Position numbers and translations under genes: made by a program | Part shown: piece by piece, positions 17,947 through 26,932 of the stretch | How positions within the stretch are numbered: position 1 is the stretch's first letter | How the letters are laid out: each line of letters starts with the position of its first letter | Source of the DNA: Thermoplasmata archaeon | GTDB taxonomy: Archaea > Thermoplasmatota > Thermoplasmata > Methanomassiliicoccales > Methanomethylophilaceae | Reading direction: 5' to 3' | Length of the DNA: 64,000 bases | NCBI GenBank assembly: GCA_015063165.1 | Contig: SUSZ01000001.1 | Coordinates: 62,001-126,000 of the forward strand | The notes under the pieces: model-generated | What the model saw: only the letters and a program-made list of their open reading frames with translations | Told to the model about the DNA's origin: nothing | The model's database searches: none

Positions 17947-20067
17947 ATGGTCTCCAACGTCGTCGAGGGGCTCAGAGGAGCACGTCTGCTTTGCATCGGC
18001 TGCCGCGCGTGCGCCAACGCCTGCGAGCAGAATGCGATCACTCTTCACCCCGACGAGGAGGGCTTCTTCAGATCCAGAGTCTTCTCCCACCTTTGCGTGG
18101 AATGCGGCAGATGTTCCGCCGTCTGTCCGCAGCTCAGACGCTCGTACGGCCACAAGACCGCGGTGTACGCCATGAGGGCAGACTCCGAATCCGTCAAGGC
18201 CAGCTCCTCCGGCGCAGTCTTCACCCTTCTGGCCAGATGGGCATTCGAACGCGGAGGCTGCATCTGCGGAGCCATCATGGGTCCCGACATGAAGACCAAA
18301 TATGCAATCGCCGAGAGCCTGGACGAGATCCAGCCTATGCGCGGGATCAAGAACACCTACAGCGACATGGGATTCATCTACAAGAGCGTCAGGGCGAGGC
18401 TCAACCAGGGGAAGGACGTCGTGTTCGTCGGACTCCCCTGCCATGTCCAGGCCGTCAAGAACTACATCGGCGACAACAGCCGCCTTTGGACCGTCGACAT
18501 CGCCTGCAACGGACAGCCCTCGCCTCTCATCTTCGAGAAATACCTGGCGGAGCTTTCCAACGGAAAGACGATATCCAGCATCGTGTTCAGGCCCAAGGGG
18601 GAGACCCCGGACACCCTGTCGGTCACCTACGACGACGGCAGCACCAAGGTTTCCAACAAGGACCCATACCTCAGAGCGCTGGATTCCAGGCTTCTGATCA
18701 ACCAGGCATGCTCCAGATGCCAGTTCGTGAAGCTTCCCCGCACCGGGAACATCACCATCGGAGACTACGCCAAGGGGAACCCGAAGGAAGGACAGAACAC
18801 GAACGTGGTCATCGTAAACGACGACAGGGGAGCGTCCCTTCTGAGCGACATCATGGACATCTCCGAATATATGAGCCCGGTCCAGATCTCCGCCCTGGAC
18901 AAGAACAGCGGATTCCAGGAGAGCCGCGACCTGAACCTGGGATGGATAAGGCTGTTCCATATGGTCGCCCGCGGACATTCCGTCTCCAAATCAGTCCGCT
19001 ACTGCCTCGGATGGAAGTTCGACGTCGGGATCACAGGATTCTGGCGCGTCATGAACTACGGCGGAGAGCTCACCTACTACGCCCTCTACCACATCTTCCA
19101 GGATATGGGGCTGGAATCTATACTGATAGACTACCGGAGCAACACGGAAGGGGCCCCGCAGAGCCCTCCCCTCCTCAAGACCCAGTACCCGTTCTACAGC
19201 ATAGCCCGCTGGTACAAGACGAAGAAGGAGCAGGAGGAGCTCAACTCCAGGGTCACCACGTTCGTCGTCGGCTCGGACCAGGTCTGGAACAGGCGTTTCG
19301 TGGACCAGGACACCCTGGAATGCTACGCCCTCGACTTCGTCCACGACGACAGGAACAAGGTCTCGGTCGCGGCCTCCTTCGGAACCGACCGGTTCGAGGG
19401 CAGCGAAGCTGAGCGCGAGTCCTTCGCCAGGCTCGTCAGAAGGTTCAACCACCTTTCCGTCCGCGAGAAGTCTGCCGTAGATATCTGCAGGGACATGGGG
19501 GCCGAAGCCACCATTCTCATGGACCCCGTGATGCTGTGCGACATCCGCCACTTCGAGGCCCTCGCAGAGGCTTCCACGGCCAGGTATCCCGAGCGCTACG
19601 TGTTCAACTACATGATGTTCGCAGTGAACTTCATCGGGATGGAAGCCATCTACAAGAAGCTGGGCTACGGCCCGATCACCGTGGGGAACGCCAACGCTAA
19701 CCTCGAGGACAAGATCGAGTACCCCAGAACGAACGCCGGATCCCTCGAGAACTGGATGAAGTGCATCAAAGGGTCCTCCTTCGTCGTCACAGACTCCTTC
19801 CACGGAACCGTCTTCTCCATACTTTTCAAGAAGCAGTTCATCACACTGATAGGGAACTGGGGAGAGAACTCCGGAGTCGGAAGGATAACCACCCTTCTGG
19901 GCATGCTGGGGCTGGAGAGCCGCATCTTCAAGACCCCGAAGGAAGCGGTGGAGTCCGGCGTGATGGACGACATCATCGATTACGACGAGGTCTACGAGAA
20001 GCTCGACGCCAACCGCGAAGAATCGATGAAGTGGCTCAGGAACGCCATCCTCGGCGGATCCGACTGA
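17947..20067 (+). CDS. Fusion protein 1: ferredoxin + FrhB-like + polysaccharide pyruvyl transferase-like
   Basis: About 706 residues. Residues ~15-65 form a bacterial-type 2x[4Fe-4S] ferredoxin (CIGCRACANACEQ and CVECGRCSAVCPQ). Residues ~75-330 resemble F420 hydrogenase beta-subunit domains (SSSGAVFTLLARWAFERGG, then GLPCHVQAVKNYIGD) with extra cysteines ACSRCQF. Residues ~355-700 are polysaccharide pyruvyl transferase-like (FDVGITGFWRVMNYGGELTYYAL, VVGSDQVWN, VTDSFHGTVFS). Such enzymes act in envelope glycan pyruvylation; the flavin/Fe-S half suggests a redox step, but the reaction is unknown. First of four paralogs. ATG 17947 gives the same N-terminal length as the others; the track's TTG 17932 is an alternative. 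Its last 76 bases overlap paralog 2. Confidence 0.85.
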   Translation: MVSNVVEGLRGARLLCIGCRACANACEQNAITLHPDEEGFFRSRVFSHLCVECGRCSAVCPQLRRSYGHKTAVYAMRADSESVKASSSGAVFTLLARWAFERGGCICGAIMGPDMKTKYAIAESLDEIQPMRGIKNTYSDMGFIYKSVRARLNQGKDVVFVGLPCHVQAVKNYIGDNSRLWTVDIACNGQPSPLIFEKYLAELSNGKTISSIVFRPKGETPDTLSVTYDDGSTKVSNKDPYLRALDSRLLINQACSRCQFVKLPRTGNITIGDYAKGNPKEGQNTNVVIVNDDRGASLLSDIMDISEYMSPVQISALDKNSGFQESRDLNLGWIRLFHMVARGHSVSKSVRYCLGWKFDVGITGFWRVMNYGGELTYYALYHIFQDMGLESILIDYRSNTEGAPQSPPLLKTQYPFYSIARWYKTKKEQEELNSRVTTFVVGSDQVWNRRFVDQDTLECYALDFVHDDRNKVSVAASFGTDRFEGSEAERESFARLVRRFNHLSVREKSAVDICRDMGAEATILMDPVMLCDIRHFEALAEASTARYPERYVFNYMMFAVNFIGMEAIYKKLGYGPITVGNANANLEDKIEYPRTNAGSLENWMKCIKGSSFVVTDSFHGTVFSILFKKQFITLIGNWGENSGVGRITTLLGMLGLESRIFKTPKEAVESGVMDDIIDYDEVYEKLDANREESMKWLRNAILGGSD

Positions 20068-22184
20068 TATCGGACCAGCGAGTCCAGGATCCAGGAAGAG
20101 GTGTCCTTGCGAAGCTCGTCCAGCTTCCTGTGCACCTCGTCGTAGTCGATATCATCGTGAAGGACGCTTGAATCCGCGACCGAGCCGTAGTCGTAGAACA
20201 TCCTGTCCTCGAGCCCCAGCATGGTCAGCAAGGTCTTCACCCTTCCGTTGCTCGCGGAATCCGCCGACACGGCGATGAAAGGCCTCCTGAACATTATCGC
20301 AAAGGCGACAGCGTAGTAGGAATCGGTCAGGACGAGGGAAGCGCTCTTGATGCACTTGAGCCAGTTCTCGACGTAGCACACGTTGGTGTTCGGCAGGCCG
20401 CCCTTGACGTTGTAGTCGCTCATGGAGCTGCCGATGTTCAGAGAGCCGATCCCGAACTCGTCGAGCACGGCTTCGTAGCCCTCGAGGCCGCGATGCATCA
20501 TATAGGCCATCACGAACCCGCTGGGGAACTCCGCCCTGGACCTCTCGATGAGATCGTCGTAATGGGACGGGTCGCAGATGAACACCGGGTCCAGGACGAG
20601 CTTGGCGTCCACGCCGAACCTCTCGCATGCCAGCCTGGTGGACTCGTCGTTGACGGACACCCTGCTCAAGTCTCTGACGAGCTCCTCGAACCTCAGGCGC
20701 TCGTCATCGGACGCACCGTACGTGTCCGTTCCCATTACGGACGCGACGGATATCTTGTTCCTCCAGGAAGACACGAAATCCAGGGTGTAGCAGCCTACGA
20801 CGTCCTGCCCGATGATCCTCCTGTCCCAGATGGGCCCAGGCCCTGCGACGAAGTTGTAGACCCTGGCTCCCAGCTCTCCCTGGTCGATGGGGTTCTTGTA
20901 CCATCTCGCGCGGCTCAGAGCGGCGTAGCGGGTCCTGAAGAGGCTGGGCTCCTCAGGAATGCCCTGGATGTCGCTCCTGGCCTCGATGAGCAGCGGCTCC
21001 AAGCCGTTGTCCCTCAAGAACATGTAGAGGGCGTAGTAGGATGCCTCTCCGCCGTAGTCGTTGACGCGCCACAGCCCGGCGATCCCGACGTCGAACTTTC
21101 CGACGAGGCTATAGTCAACCGCCTTCTTCACGGTGAACCCGCGATCCAGCATGCTGAAGAACCTTCTCCTGGCGTTGTGGACGGGAAGGTCCGGCGCGAA
21201 CCTGTTGAAGCGCTTGACGAATCCCAGCGGCACCTCGCGGATGTACGAAGCCTTTCTCTTGATGTCGCTGAACATCTCCTCTCCCTTCCTGGAGTTCACC
21301 AGGACGACGCTCACGCCTTCCTCGGCATCGATGTCGCGGATGTACCTCTCGGCTCCCCAGAGATCGCCTATGGTGACGTCGCCGGGCTTGGGGGTGTCGG
21401 AGAAGAGGCAGCCGTTGCAGGCGTTGCTCTTGATCAGATGCCTGTTGAAAGCCGCATAATATTTGTCGCCGAGGGACACCTTCCTGGTTCCGTCGGCGTA
21501 CTCTATCACGAGAGTCCCATAGGACTGCTCCTTCGATCTGAATATAAGGTTGGAAACGGGTTTTTCGGCAGAGATTTCCTCGAGATACCTGCGGTAGACT
21601 CCCTTGGACGGCTGTCCTCCGCATAGGATATCCGCAGTGTACAGACGCTCGTCGTCCCCGATGTAGTTCTTCAGAGCCTGCACCTGGCAGGGGAGGCCGA
21701 CGAAGAGGACGTACGACTCGCTGAGGGCCTTCTTGACCTCGTCATAGATGCCGCGCATCTCGCTGTAGACGTACTTGGACCCGCGCATCCTGGCGATGAC
21801 GTTCCTGTCCTTAGTGATCGCGTAGACGACGTTCAGCTCGTCGTCGAAGACCGCTCCGCAAACGTAACCGCCCTTGGACAGGATCCACTCGGCCAGAAGG
21901 GTGAACGCGCCTCCGGATGAGCTCTTGGCCAGAGTCTCGGGATCCGCCTTGAAGGCGTAGCTCGGAGGAGAGGCATTCCCTTCGGACGGACCCGTCAGCT
22001 GCGGGCAGACCTTAAGGCAGGCCCCGCAGTCCTTGCAGGCCGTTCCGATGACGGAAGCCTTGTTGAATCCGTCGGGATCCATCTCCATGCGTATCGCATC
22101 GAACTTGCAGACGCTGTTACAGGCAAAACAACCGATACAGGTCCTTTTAGACTCGGCAAGCTGGATCTCGACGTTCGCGGCCAT
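19992..22184 (-). CDS. Fusion protein 2: ferredoxin + FrhB-like + polysaccharide pyruvyl transferase-like
   Basis: 730 residues from ATG 22184; the track start at 22238 lies upstream of the TATA box. It has the same architecture as paralog 1: CIGCFACNSVCKF and CKDCGACLKVCPQ clusters, SSSGGAFTLLAEWILSKGG, GLPCQVQALKNYIGD, and a pyruvyl-transferase half with FDVGIAGLWRVNDYGGEASYY, FVAGPGPIWDRR in place of GSDQVWN, and LTDSYYAVAFAIMF in place of TDSFHG. The altered motifs suggest changed or lost transferase activity. Its C-terminus runs ~22 residues longer than paralog 1, into sequence antisense to that gene, and ends at TAG, the only such stop found in this window; TAA follows three codons later. 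Confidence 0.83.
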   Translation of the reverse strand: MAANVEIQLAESKRTCIGCFACNSVCKFDAIRMEMDPDGFNKASVIGTACKDCGACLKVCPQLTGPSEGNASPPSYAFKADPETLAKSSSGGAFTLLAEWILSKGGYVCGAVFDDELNVVYAITKDRNVIARMRGSKYVYSEMRGIYDEVKKALSESYVLFVGLPCQVQALKNYIGDDERLYTADILCGGQPSKGVYRRYLEEISAEKPVSNLIFRSKEQSYGTLVIEYADGTRKVSLGDKYYAAFNRHLIKSNACNGCLFSDTPKPGDVTIGDLWGAERYIRDIDAEEGVSVVLVNSRKGEEMFSDIKRKASYIREVPLGFVKRFNRFAPDLPVHNARRRFFSMLDRGFTVKKAVDYSLVGKFDVGIAGLWRVNDYGGEASYYALYMFLRDNGLEPLLIEARSDIQGIPEEPSLFRTRYAALSRARWYKNPIDQGELGARVYNFVAGPGPIWDRRIIGQDVVGCYTLDFVSSWRNKISVASVMGTDTYGASDDERLRFEELVRDLSRVSVNDESTRLACERFGVDAKLVLDPVFICDPSHYDDLIERSRAEFPSGFVMAYMMHRGLEGYEAVLDEFGIGSLNIGSSMSDYNVKGGLPNTNVCYVENWLKCIKSASLVLTDSYYAVAFAIMFRRPFIAVSADSASNGRVKTLLTMLGLEDRMFYDYGSVADSSVLHDDIDYDEVHRKLDELRKDTSSWILDSLVRYQSDPPRMAFLSHFIDSSRLASSFS

Positions 22185-22271
22185 GTTCAGGAGTAAAGAT
22201 TCAAGGTATAAATATTGAGCAAAAAACAGCACGACCAAAGAACATTTTTATCTTGCAGTAGATGGAGAGCT
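22185..22271. promoter_or_regulatory. Divergent promoters of fusion proteins 2 and 3
   Basis: Minus-strand TATA (TATTTATACC, 22204-22214) lies about 25 bases before the ATG of paralog 2, and plus-strand ATTTTTATC (22244-22252) lies about 20 bases before the ATG of paralog 3. Both genes look leaderless and share an 87-base control region. Confidence 0.5.
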
Positions 22272-24467
22272 ATGGCCAATATCGTCGATGCGCTCACGGA
22301 CTCCGAGAAGAAATGCGTAGGGTGTTCCTCATGCATGAACACGTGTCCGAAGAATGCGATCAGCATCGTCACGAACGAAAGAGGATTCCTCAGACCGTCC
22401 GTGGATCCAACCCTGTGCATCGACTGCGGCAAATGCGTGAAGGGATGCCCTGCTCTGAACTCCGAATCTCCTAAAGGCAACATGAAACAGCCCAGAAGCT
22501 ACGCCTTCGTCGCCGAGGACCGCATCCTGTCCAGGAGCTCCTCGGGAGGAGTGTTCTACGTGCTGGCCGACTGGGCTCTCCGCAACAACGGATGCGTGTG
22601 CGGAACGGTCTACGACGACGATTTCAACGTGGTCTACAAGCTGACCGACGACAGGAAGGTCATCTCCAGGATGCACGGATCGAAATATGTCGTCAGCGAC
22701 ATGGGAACCGTGTACAAGGACATCAAAGAATGTCTCGACAGCGGCAGGATGGTCCTCTTCTTCGGACTCCCCTGCCATGTCAGCGCCCTCAAGATGTTCA
22801 TCGGAGAGAACGAGAACCTGTACACCATCGACCTCATCTGCTCCGGGCTCCCGTCCAAGACGGTGTTCCAGCAGTACCTCCGGGAGCAGTCCGAAGGCAA
22901 GAAGATCAAGGACGTCCTGTTCCGCAGGAAAGGCCTTCCATACGGGACCATGGTCATCAGGTTCGACGACGGCACGAGCAAGGTGAACTACAACGACGCA
23001 TTCATCGCGGGATTCAACAGAAGCCTTTACAAGAACGAATGCTGCACCAAATGCGACTTCGCCGCCCCTCCCCGCCAGGCCGACCTCACGATAGGAGACC
23101 TCTGGGAATCCGAGAAGATGTTCCACGATTTCGACAGCAGTAAGGGGGTGAGCTGCGCCCTGGTGAACAACGCCAGCGGAAGGAAGCTCCTGAGCGTGCT
23201 GTCCAAGCATGCGGCTTTCCTCAAGGAGGTGCCGTACGACTTCGTCAAACGCTTCAACAGGCTGAATCCCACCCGCGAGGCGCATCTTGCCCAGCCGAGA
23301 TTATACCACATGCTCGAGAACGGGCACAGCGTGGAGAAGTCGGTCAAATACTGTCTGAAATGGAAGTTCGATGTGGGGATAACCGGCCTATGGAGAGCCC
23401 CTAACTACGGCGGGAACCTGACGTACTACGCCCTGTTCCACATCATCGAGGACCTCGGGCTGGAGCCTGCCATGATCGAGGCCCGCAGCAAGGACGGTGG
23501 AAGAGTTCCGATGAGCCCCAAGCGCCTGATGAACAGGTATCCGATGTACTGCATCGTGCCTTGGGCCCACGACAAGGACCACCAGATGGAGATCAACCAC
23601 CGCGTCTATACCCTGCTCGTGGGCTCTGACCAGGTATGGAATGCGGACCTGTTCCCCAACAACCCCGAGATCCTCCTCTCCTACGCCCTTGACTTCGCGG
23701 CCAGCTGGCGCAACACCGTCGCGTACGCTTCATCCTTCGGAAAATCCGTCCTCATCCCCGGCACCGATGTAGAGAAAGCAGAGGTTGAGGCCATTCGCAA
23801 CATAAAGCACGTGTCCGTTCGCGAGAAGTCGGGAGTGGGCATATGCAGCAGCTTCGGAGTCGAAGCCACTCACGTCCTGGACCCGATGATGCTCTGCGAC
23901 ATGAAGCATTACATGAGGCTTCTCGACACCGCCACGATAACGGTTCCCGAGCGCTACGGGCTGTGCTTCGTGAGGCACACCGGCGATCATATGGACCCCA
24001 ACAGGCTGAGCAACTACCTCGACCTCCCGTTCCTCAACGTCGCAGGGCCCGGGATAGACCTCAACACGGCGGTGACAGACTATCCCCTGATAAACGTGGA
24101 GACGGTCGAGAACTGGGTCAAGACGATATATCGCTCGGACTACGTCCTCACAGACTCCTTCCACGGTGCCGCGCTGTCCATAGTCTTCGGAAAGCAGTTC
24201 ATAGCCGTGTACGGGGCTATGAGCGAGGAGTCCGGGCTGGACCGCTTCAAGTCCCTGCTGGGAATGTTCGGGCTGGAGGACCGCCTGTATCCGACCACTA
24301 TGGACGCCTTGACGGACCATGCGTATTCGAGAACCATCGACTACGAAAAGGTCCACCGGAGGCTGGACGAGCTGCGCGCGAGCTCTCTGTCATGGCTCAA
24401 GGATGCCTTGGAGATCGACCTCGACGGTCAATCGAGCTCTCAAGCCACTGAAGGGAATCCTTCCTGA
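22272..24467 (+). CDS. Fusion protein 3: ferredoxin + FrhB-like + polysaccharide pyruvyl transferase-like
   Basis: 731 residues from ATG 22272 (MANIVDAL). Ferredoxin cysteines are CVGCSSCMNTCPK and CIDCGKCVKGCPA. The FrhB-like part has SSSGGVFYVLADWALRNNG, GLPCHVSALKMFIGE and CCTKCDFAAPPRQADLTIGDLW. The transferase half keeps the usual motifs FDVGITGLWRAPNYGGNLTYYAL, LVGSDQVWN and LTDSFHGAALS. It is divergent from paralog 2 and convergent with paralog 4, overlapping the latter by 71 bases. Intact motifs suggest it is active; the acceptor glycan is unknown. Confidence 0.85.
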   Translation: MANIVDALTDSEKKCVGCSSCMNTCPKNAISIVTNERGFLRPSVDPTLCIDCGKCVKGCPALNSESPKGNMKQPRSYAFVAEDRILSRSSSGGVFYVLADWALRNNGCVCGTVYDDDFNVVYKLTDDRKVISRMHGSKYVVSDMGTVYKDIKECLDSGRMVLFFGLPCHVSALKMFIGENENLYTIDLICSGLPSKTVFQQYLREQSEGKKIKDVLFRRKGLPYGTMVIRFDDGTSKVNYNDAFIAGFNRSLYKNECCTKCDFAAPPRQADLTIGDLWESEKMFHDFDSSKGVSCALVNNASGRKLLSVLSKHAAFLKEVPYDFVKRFNRLNPTREAHLAQPRLYHMLENGHSVEKSVKYCLKWKFDVGITGLWRAPNYGGNLTYYALFHIIEDLGLEPAMIEARSKDGGRVPMSPKRLMNRYPMYCIVPWAHDKDHQMEINHRVYTLLVGSDQVWNADLFPNNPEILLSYALDFAASWRNTVAYASSFGKSVLIPGTDVEKAEVEAIRNIKHVSVREKSGVGICSSFGVEATHVLDPMMLCDMKHYMRLLDTATITVPERYGLCFVRHTGDHMDPNRLSNYLDLPFLNVAGPGIDLNTAVTDYPLINVETVENWVKTIYRSDYVLTDSFHGAALSIVFGKQFIAVYGAMSEESGLDRFKSLLGMFGLEDRLYPTTMDALTDHAYSRTIDYEKVHRRLDELRASSLSWLKDALEIDLDGQSSSQATEGNPS

Positions 24468-26553
24468 GGGCTTCCAGCTTCTCGAACACGGCATCGTAAT
24501 CGATAGAGCGATTCGGAGCATCCGCAGCTATAGCGTCGGCGGTCGTCTTGAACAGACGGTCGTCCAAGCCCAGCAGGCCGAGCATGGAGGACATCCTTCC
24601 TGTTCCGGAGGCCTCGTCCATGCGGCCGTAGACCGTGATGAACGGCTTCCTGAACAGGATGGCCAGAAGGGTCGCATGGAACGAGTCCGTCAGCACGAAG
24701 CTGGCCTGGCTTATGGCCTTCATCCAGTTCTCCACGTCGCGGACGTTGGTGAGCGGATACGGAGCTGGCTCGTTGTAGTCGTAATCGGGACCTCCGACGT
24801 TGACCGCCATCAGTCCGAGATAGGACGACATGGCCACAGGATCCATGTGGACGTTTATGTGGCGTATGAACGCGAGCATGTACTCGGGAGGGAACGACAT
24901 GTCGGCCCTGTCCATGAGTTCTTCGTAATGCCCCATATCGCACAGCATGACTGGGTCGAGTACATGCTTGGCCTCCATGCCGTACTGCTTGCATATGTCC
25001 ACACCGGAGATCTCCCTCACGGAGATGTGCTTGATACGCTTCAGGATACGGATGTGCTCCTCCTTCTCCGGGGTGTCCGCCTTGTAATCGGTGGTCCCGA
25101 ACGAGGACGCGTAGGCGATGGAGTTGCGCCAGGAAGAGACGAAATCCAGGGAGTAGGTCTTCAGTCCGTTGGGAGAGAGCAGCTTAGGATTCCATACCTG
25201 GTCCGATCCCACCATGACGTTCTTCACGCGAAGGTTGATCTCGGCCTGCCTCTCCTTGCTGGCGTACCACGGTGCGATGCTGTAATCCGGGTACTTGAAC
25301 TTCATGTGCTCGGGGCTGGGAGGATGTCCCACCGGCCTGGGGATGCACGCTTCCACGAATATCGGCTCCAGACCCATGTCCAGGATGACGTTGTACAAGG
25401 CGTAATAGGTGAGGTCCCCGCCGTAGTTGGGCGCCCTCCAGAAGCCTGTGATGGCCACGTCGTACTTCGAATTGATGGAGTAGTCCAAGGCCTTGGTGAC
25501 GCTGCAGCCGCGGTCCAGAAGGTACTGGAACCTCTCTGTCGCCTGACCCGCAGGACGGACTGCGTTGAACCTGTTGAAACGGATCAGGAACGAAGGAGGG
25601 ATCTTCCGGAGATACGAAGCCTTCTTCGATATCTCGCTGAACAGCGTCTTTCCCTTCTCGCTGTTGACAAGCACGCAGCTTATGCCTTTGGATCCGTCCA
25701 CGTCGTAGAGGATCTTATCGTAGTTCCAGAGGTCTCCGATGGTAACGTCCCCTTGTCTGGGAATGGTCGCGTACTCGCAGTCGGCGCAGGCGTCGCTCTT
25801 GAACATATGCCTCAGGAATCCCGTGAAGTACGGGTCCCTGAACCTCATGTCCTGGCTGCCGTCCTCGCGGTCGACGACCAGCGTCCCGTAAGGAAGCCTG
25901 CTGTCGCGGAACACCAGATTTGTGACCTTCCCGTCCTCCGAAAGCTCCTCGAGATATCTTCTGTAGATCCCCTTCGAAGGAAGGCCGGCGCACAGGAGGT
26001 CTGCGGTGTAGAGGCCGGGAGCGCCTTTCATGAATCCCTTCACTGCCGCTACCTGACAGGGACAGCCGACGAACAGGACCTCCTTACCGTCGCCCAGAGC
26101 CTTCTCGATATCCTTGTATATCGTCCCCATCTCGCTGAACACGTACTTCGACTTCTGCATCCTGCGCACAGTGTCCAAGTCCTGGGTCATGGTGTAGACG
26201 GCGTTCAGATCGTCGTCGAACACCACCCCGCACACGTATCCTCCGCGGGAGAGCATCCATTCCGCCATAGGCATGAAGGCTCCTCCGGAAGAGCTTCTCA
26301 TGACCTCCTCGTCCGACGCCTTGAACGCGTAGCACTGGGGCTTGGGGCTGTTCTCGTGCTTTATGTTCAGCTGGGGGCAGGCGCCTACGCACAATCCGCA
26401 GTCGACGCATGAGAGCATGTCCACCACCGCCATGCAGTTGCCGTCGTAATCCGTTGCCATGGTTATGGCATCGCGAGGGCAGACGTTCAGGCAGGCATAG
26501 CATCCGCAGCAGGCCTTCCCCCTGCCGCGCAATTCCATAGACATGTCGGTCAT
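24397..26553 (-). CDS. Fusion protein 4: ferredoxin + FrhB-like + polysaccharide pyruvyl transferase-like
   Basis: 718 residues. Ferredoxin CCGCYACLNVCPR and CVDCGLCVGACPQ; SSSGGAFMPMAEWMLSRGG; GCPCQVAAVKGFMKG in place of GLPCQ; then DACADCEYATIPRQGDVTIGDLW. The transferase half has YDVAITGFWRAPNYGGDLTYYAL, MVGSDQVWN and LTDSFHATLLA. The TATA box ATTAATAAC (minus GTTATTAATCG, 26575-26585) lies about 25 bases upstream of the ATG. It sits directly after the mcr operon's terminator. Paralog spacing and the alternation of strands suggest local duplication with inversion. Confidence 0.85.
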   Translation of the reverse strand: MTDMSMELRGRGKACCGCYACLNVCPRDAITMATDYDGNCMAVVDMLSCVDCGLCVGACPQLNIKHENSPKPQCYAFKASDEEVMRSSSGGAFMPMAEWMLSRGGYVCGVVFDDDLNAVYTMTQDLDTVRRMQKSKYVFSEMGTIYKDIEKALGDGKEVLFVGCPCQVAAVKGFMKGAPGLYTADLLCAGLPSKGIYRRYLEELSEDGKVTNLVFRDSRLPYGTLVVDREDGSQDMRFRDPYFTGFLRHMFKSDACADCEYATIPRQGDVTIGDLWNYDKILYDVDGSKGISCVLVNSEKGKTLFSEISKKASYLRKIPPSFLIRFNRFNAVRPAGQATERFQYLLDRGCSVTKALDYSINSKYDVAITGFWRAPNYGGDLTYYALYNVILDMGLEPIFVEACIPRPVGHPPSPEHMKFKYPDYSIAPWYASKERQAEINLRVKNVMVGSDQVWNPKLLSPNGLKTYSLDFVSSWRNSIAYASSFGTTDYKADTPEKEEHIRILKRIKHISVREISGVDICKQYGMEAKHVLDPVMLCDMGHYEELMDRADMSFPPEYMLAFIRHINVHMDPVAMSSYLGLMAVNVGGPDYDYNEPAPYPLTNVRDVENWMKAISQASFVLTDSFHATLLAILFRKPFITVYGRMDEASGTGRMSSMLGLLGLDDRLFKTTADAIAADAPNRSIDYDAVFEKLEALRKDSLQWLESSIDRRGRSPRHP

Positions 26554-26604
26554 ATCGACTGACTATCGGATACGCGATTAATAACTGTAACCAAGAAGCT
26601 CTGA

Positions 26605-26659
26605 AGAAAAAACGTAAAGGGTTTGGGTAAGGGGTTTTGGAGGAGGCTTATCCTCCTCC
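26605..26659 (-). terminator. Terminator at the end of the mcr operon
   Basis: GGAGGAGG-ATAAG-CCTCCTCC, a perfect 8-bp hairpin that contains the DUF2098 stop codon, is followed on the minus strand about 26 bases later by TTTTTT (26607-26612). Confidence 0.55.
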
Positions 26660-26932
26660 GGAAGGCATGAACTCGGTGATGTCGACCTCTTCGGTCTCCC
26701 TCGCGATGTCCTCCACGGACTTCATGCCTCCCTCATACGAAGAACGCTCCTTAAAGGAGACCTCGATGTACTCGGACGGGTCCGCGGGAACGAGGTTGGA
26801 CGACTCGTAATACAGATCGGTAAAGTCCAGCCTGACCCAGACCTTGCCATCCTTCTCACGGATGTCCGTGACCTTCCCGACTGTCGCCGTCGGAACATAC
26901 TTCTGAAAGTCTCCGATCTTCAAGGCAATCAT
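26648..26932 (-). CDS. DUF2098 family protein
   Basis: 94-residue protein of the methanogen DUF2098 type: a small beta-rich domain with [24 protein letters not shown] and [12 protein letters not shown], followed by a charged tail ending SGGG. It overlaps the mcrA stop by 4 bases, so it is the last gene of the mcr transcript here. No function is established; co-transcription with mcr suggests a role around MCR. The end of the ORF is part of the terminator hairpin. Confidence 0.75.
   Translation of the reverse strand: MIALKIGDFQKYVPTATVGKVTDIREKDGKVWVRLDFTDLYYESSNLVPADPSEYIEVSFKERSSYEGGMKSVEDIARETEEVDITEFMPSGGG

Noticed and set aside
17947-26553. Insertion sequence or transposon carrying the paralogs
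   Set aside because: No transposase, terminal inverted repeats or target duplications were visible around the array.
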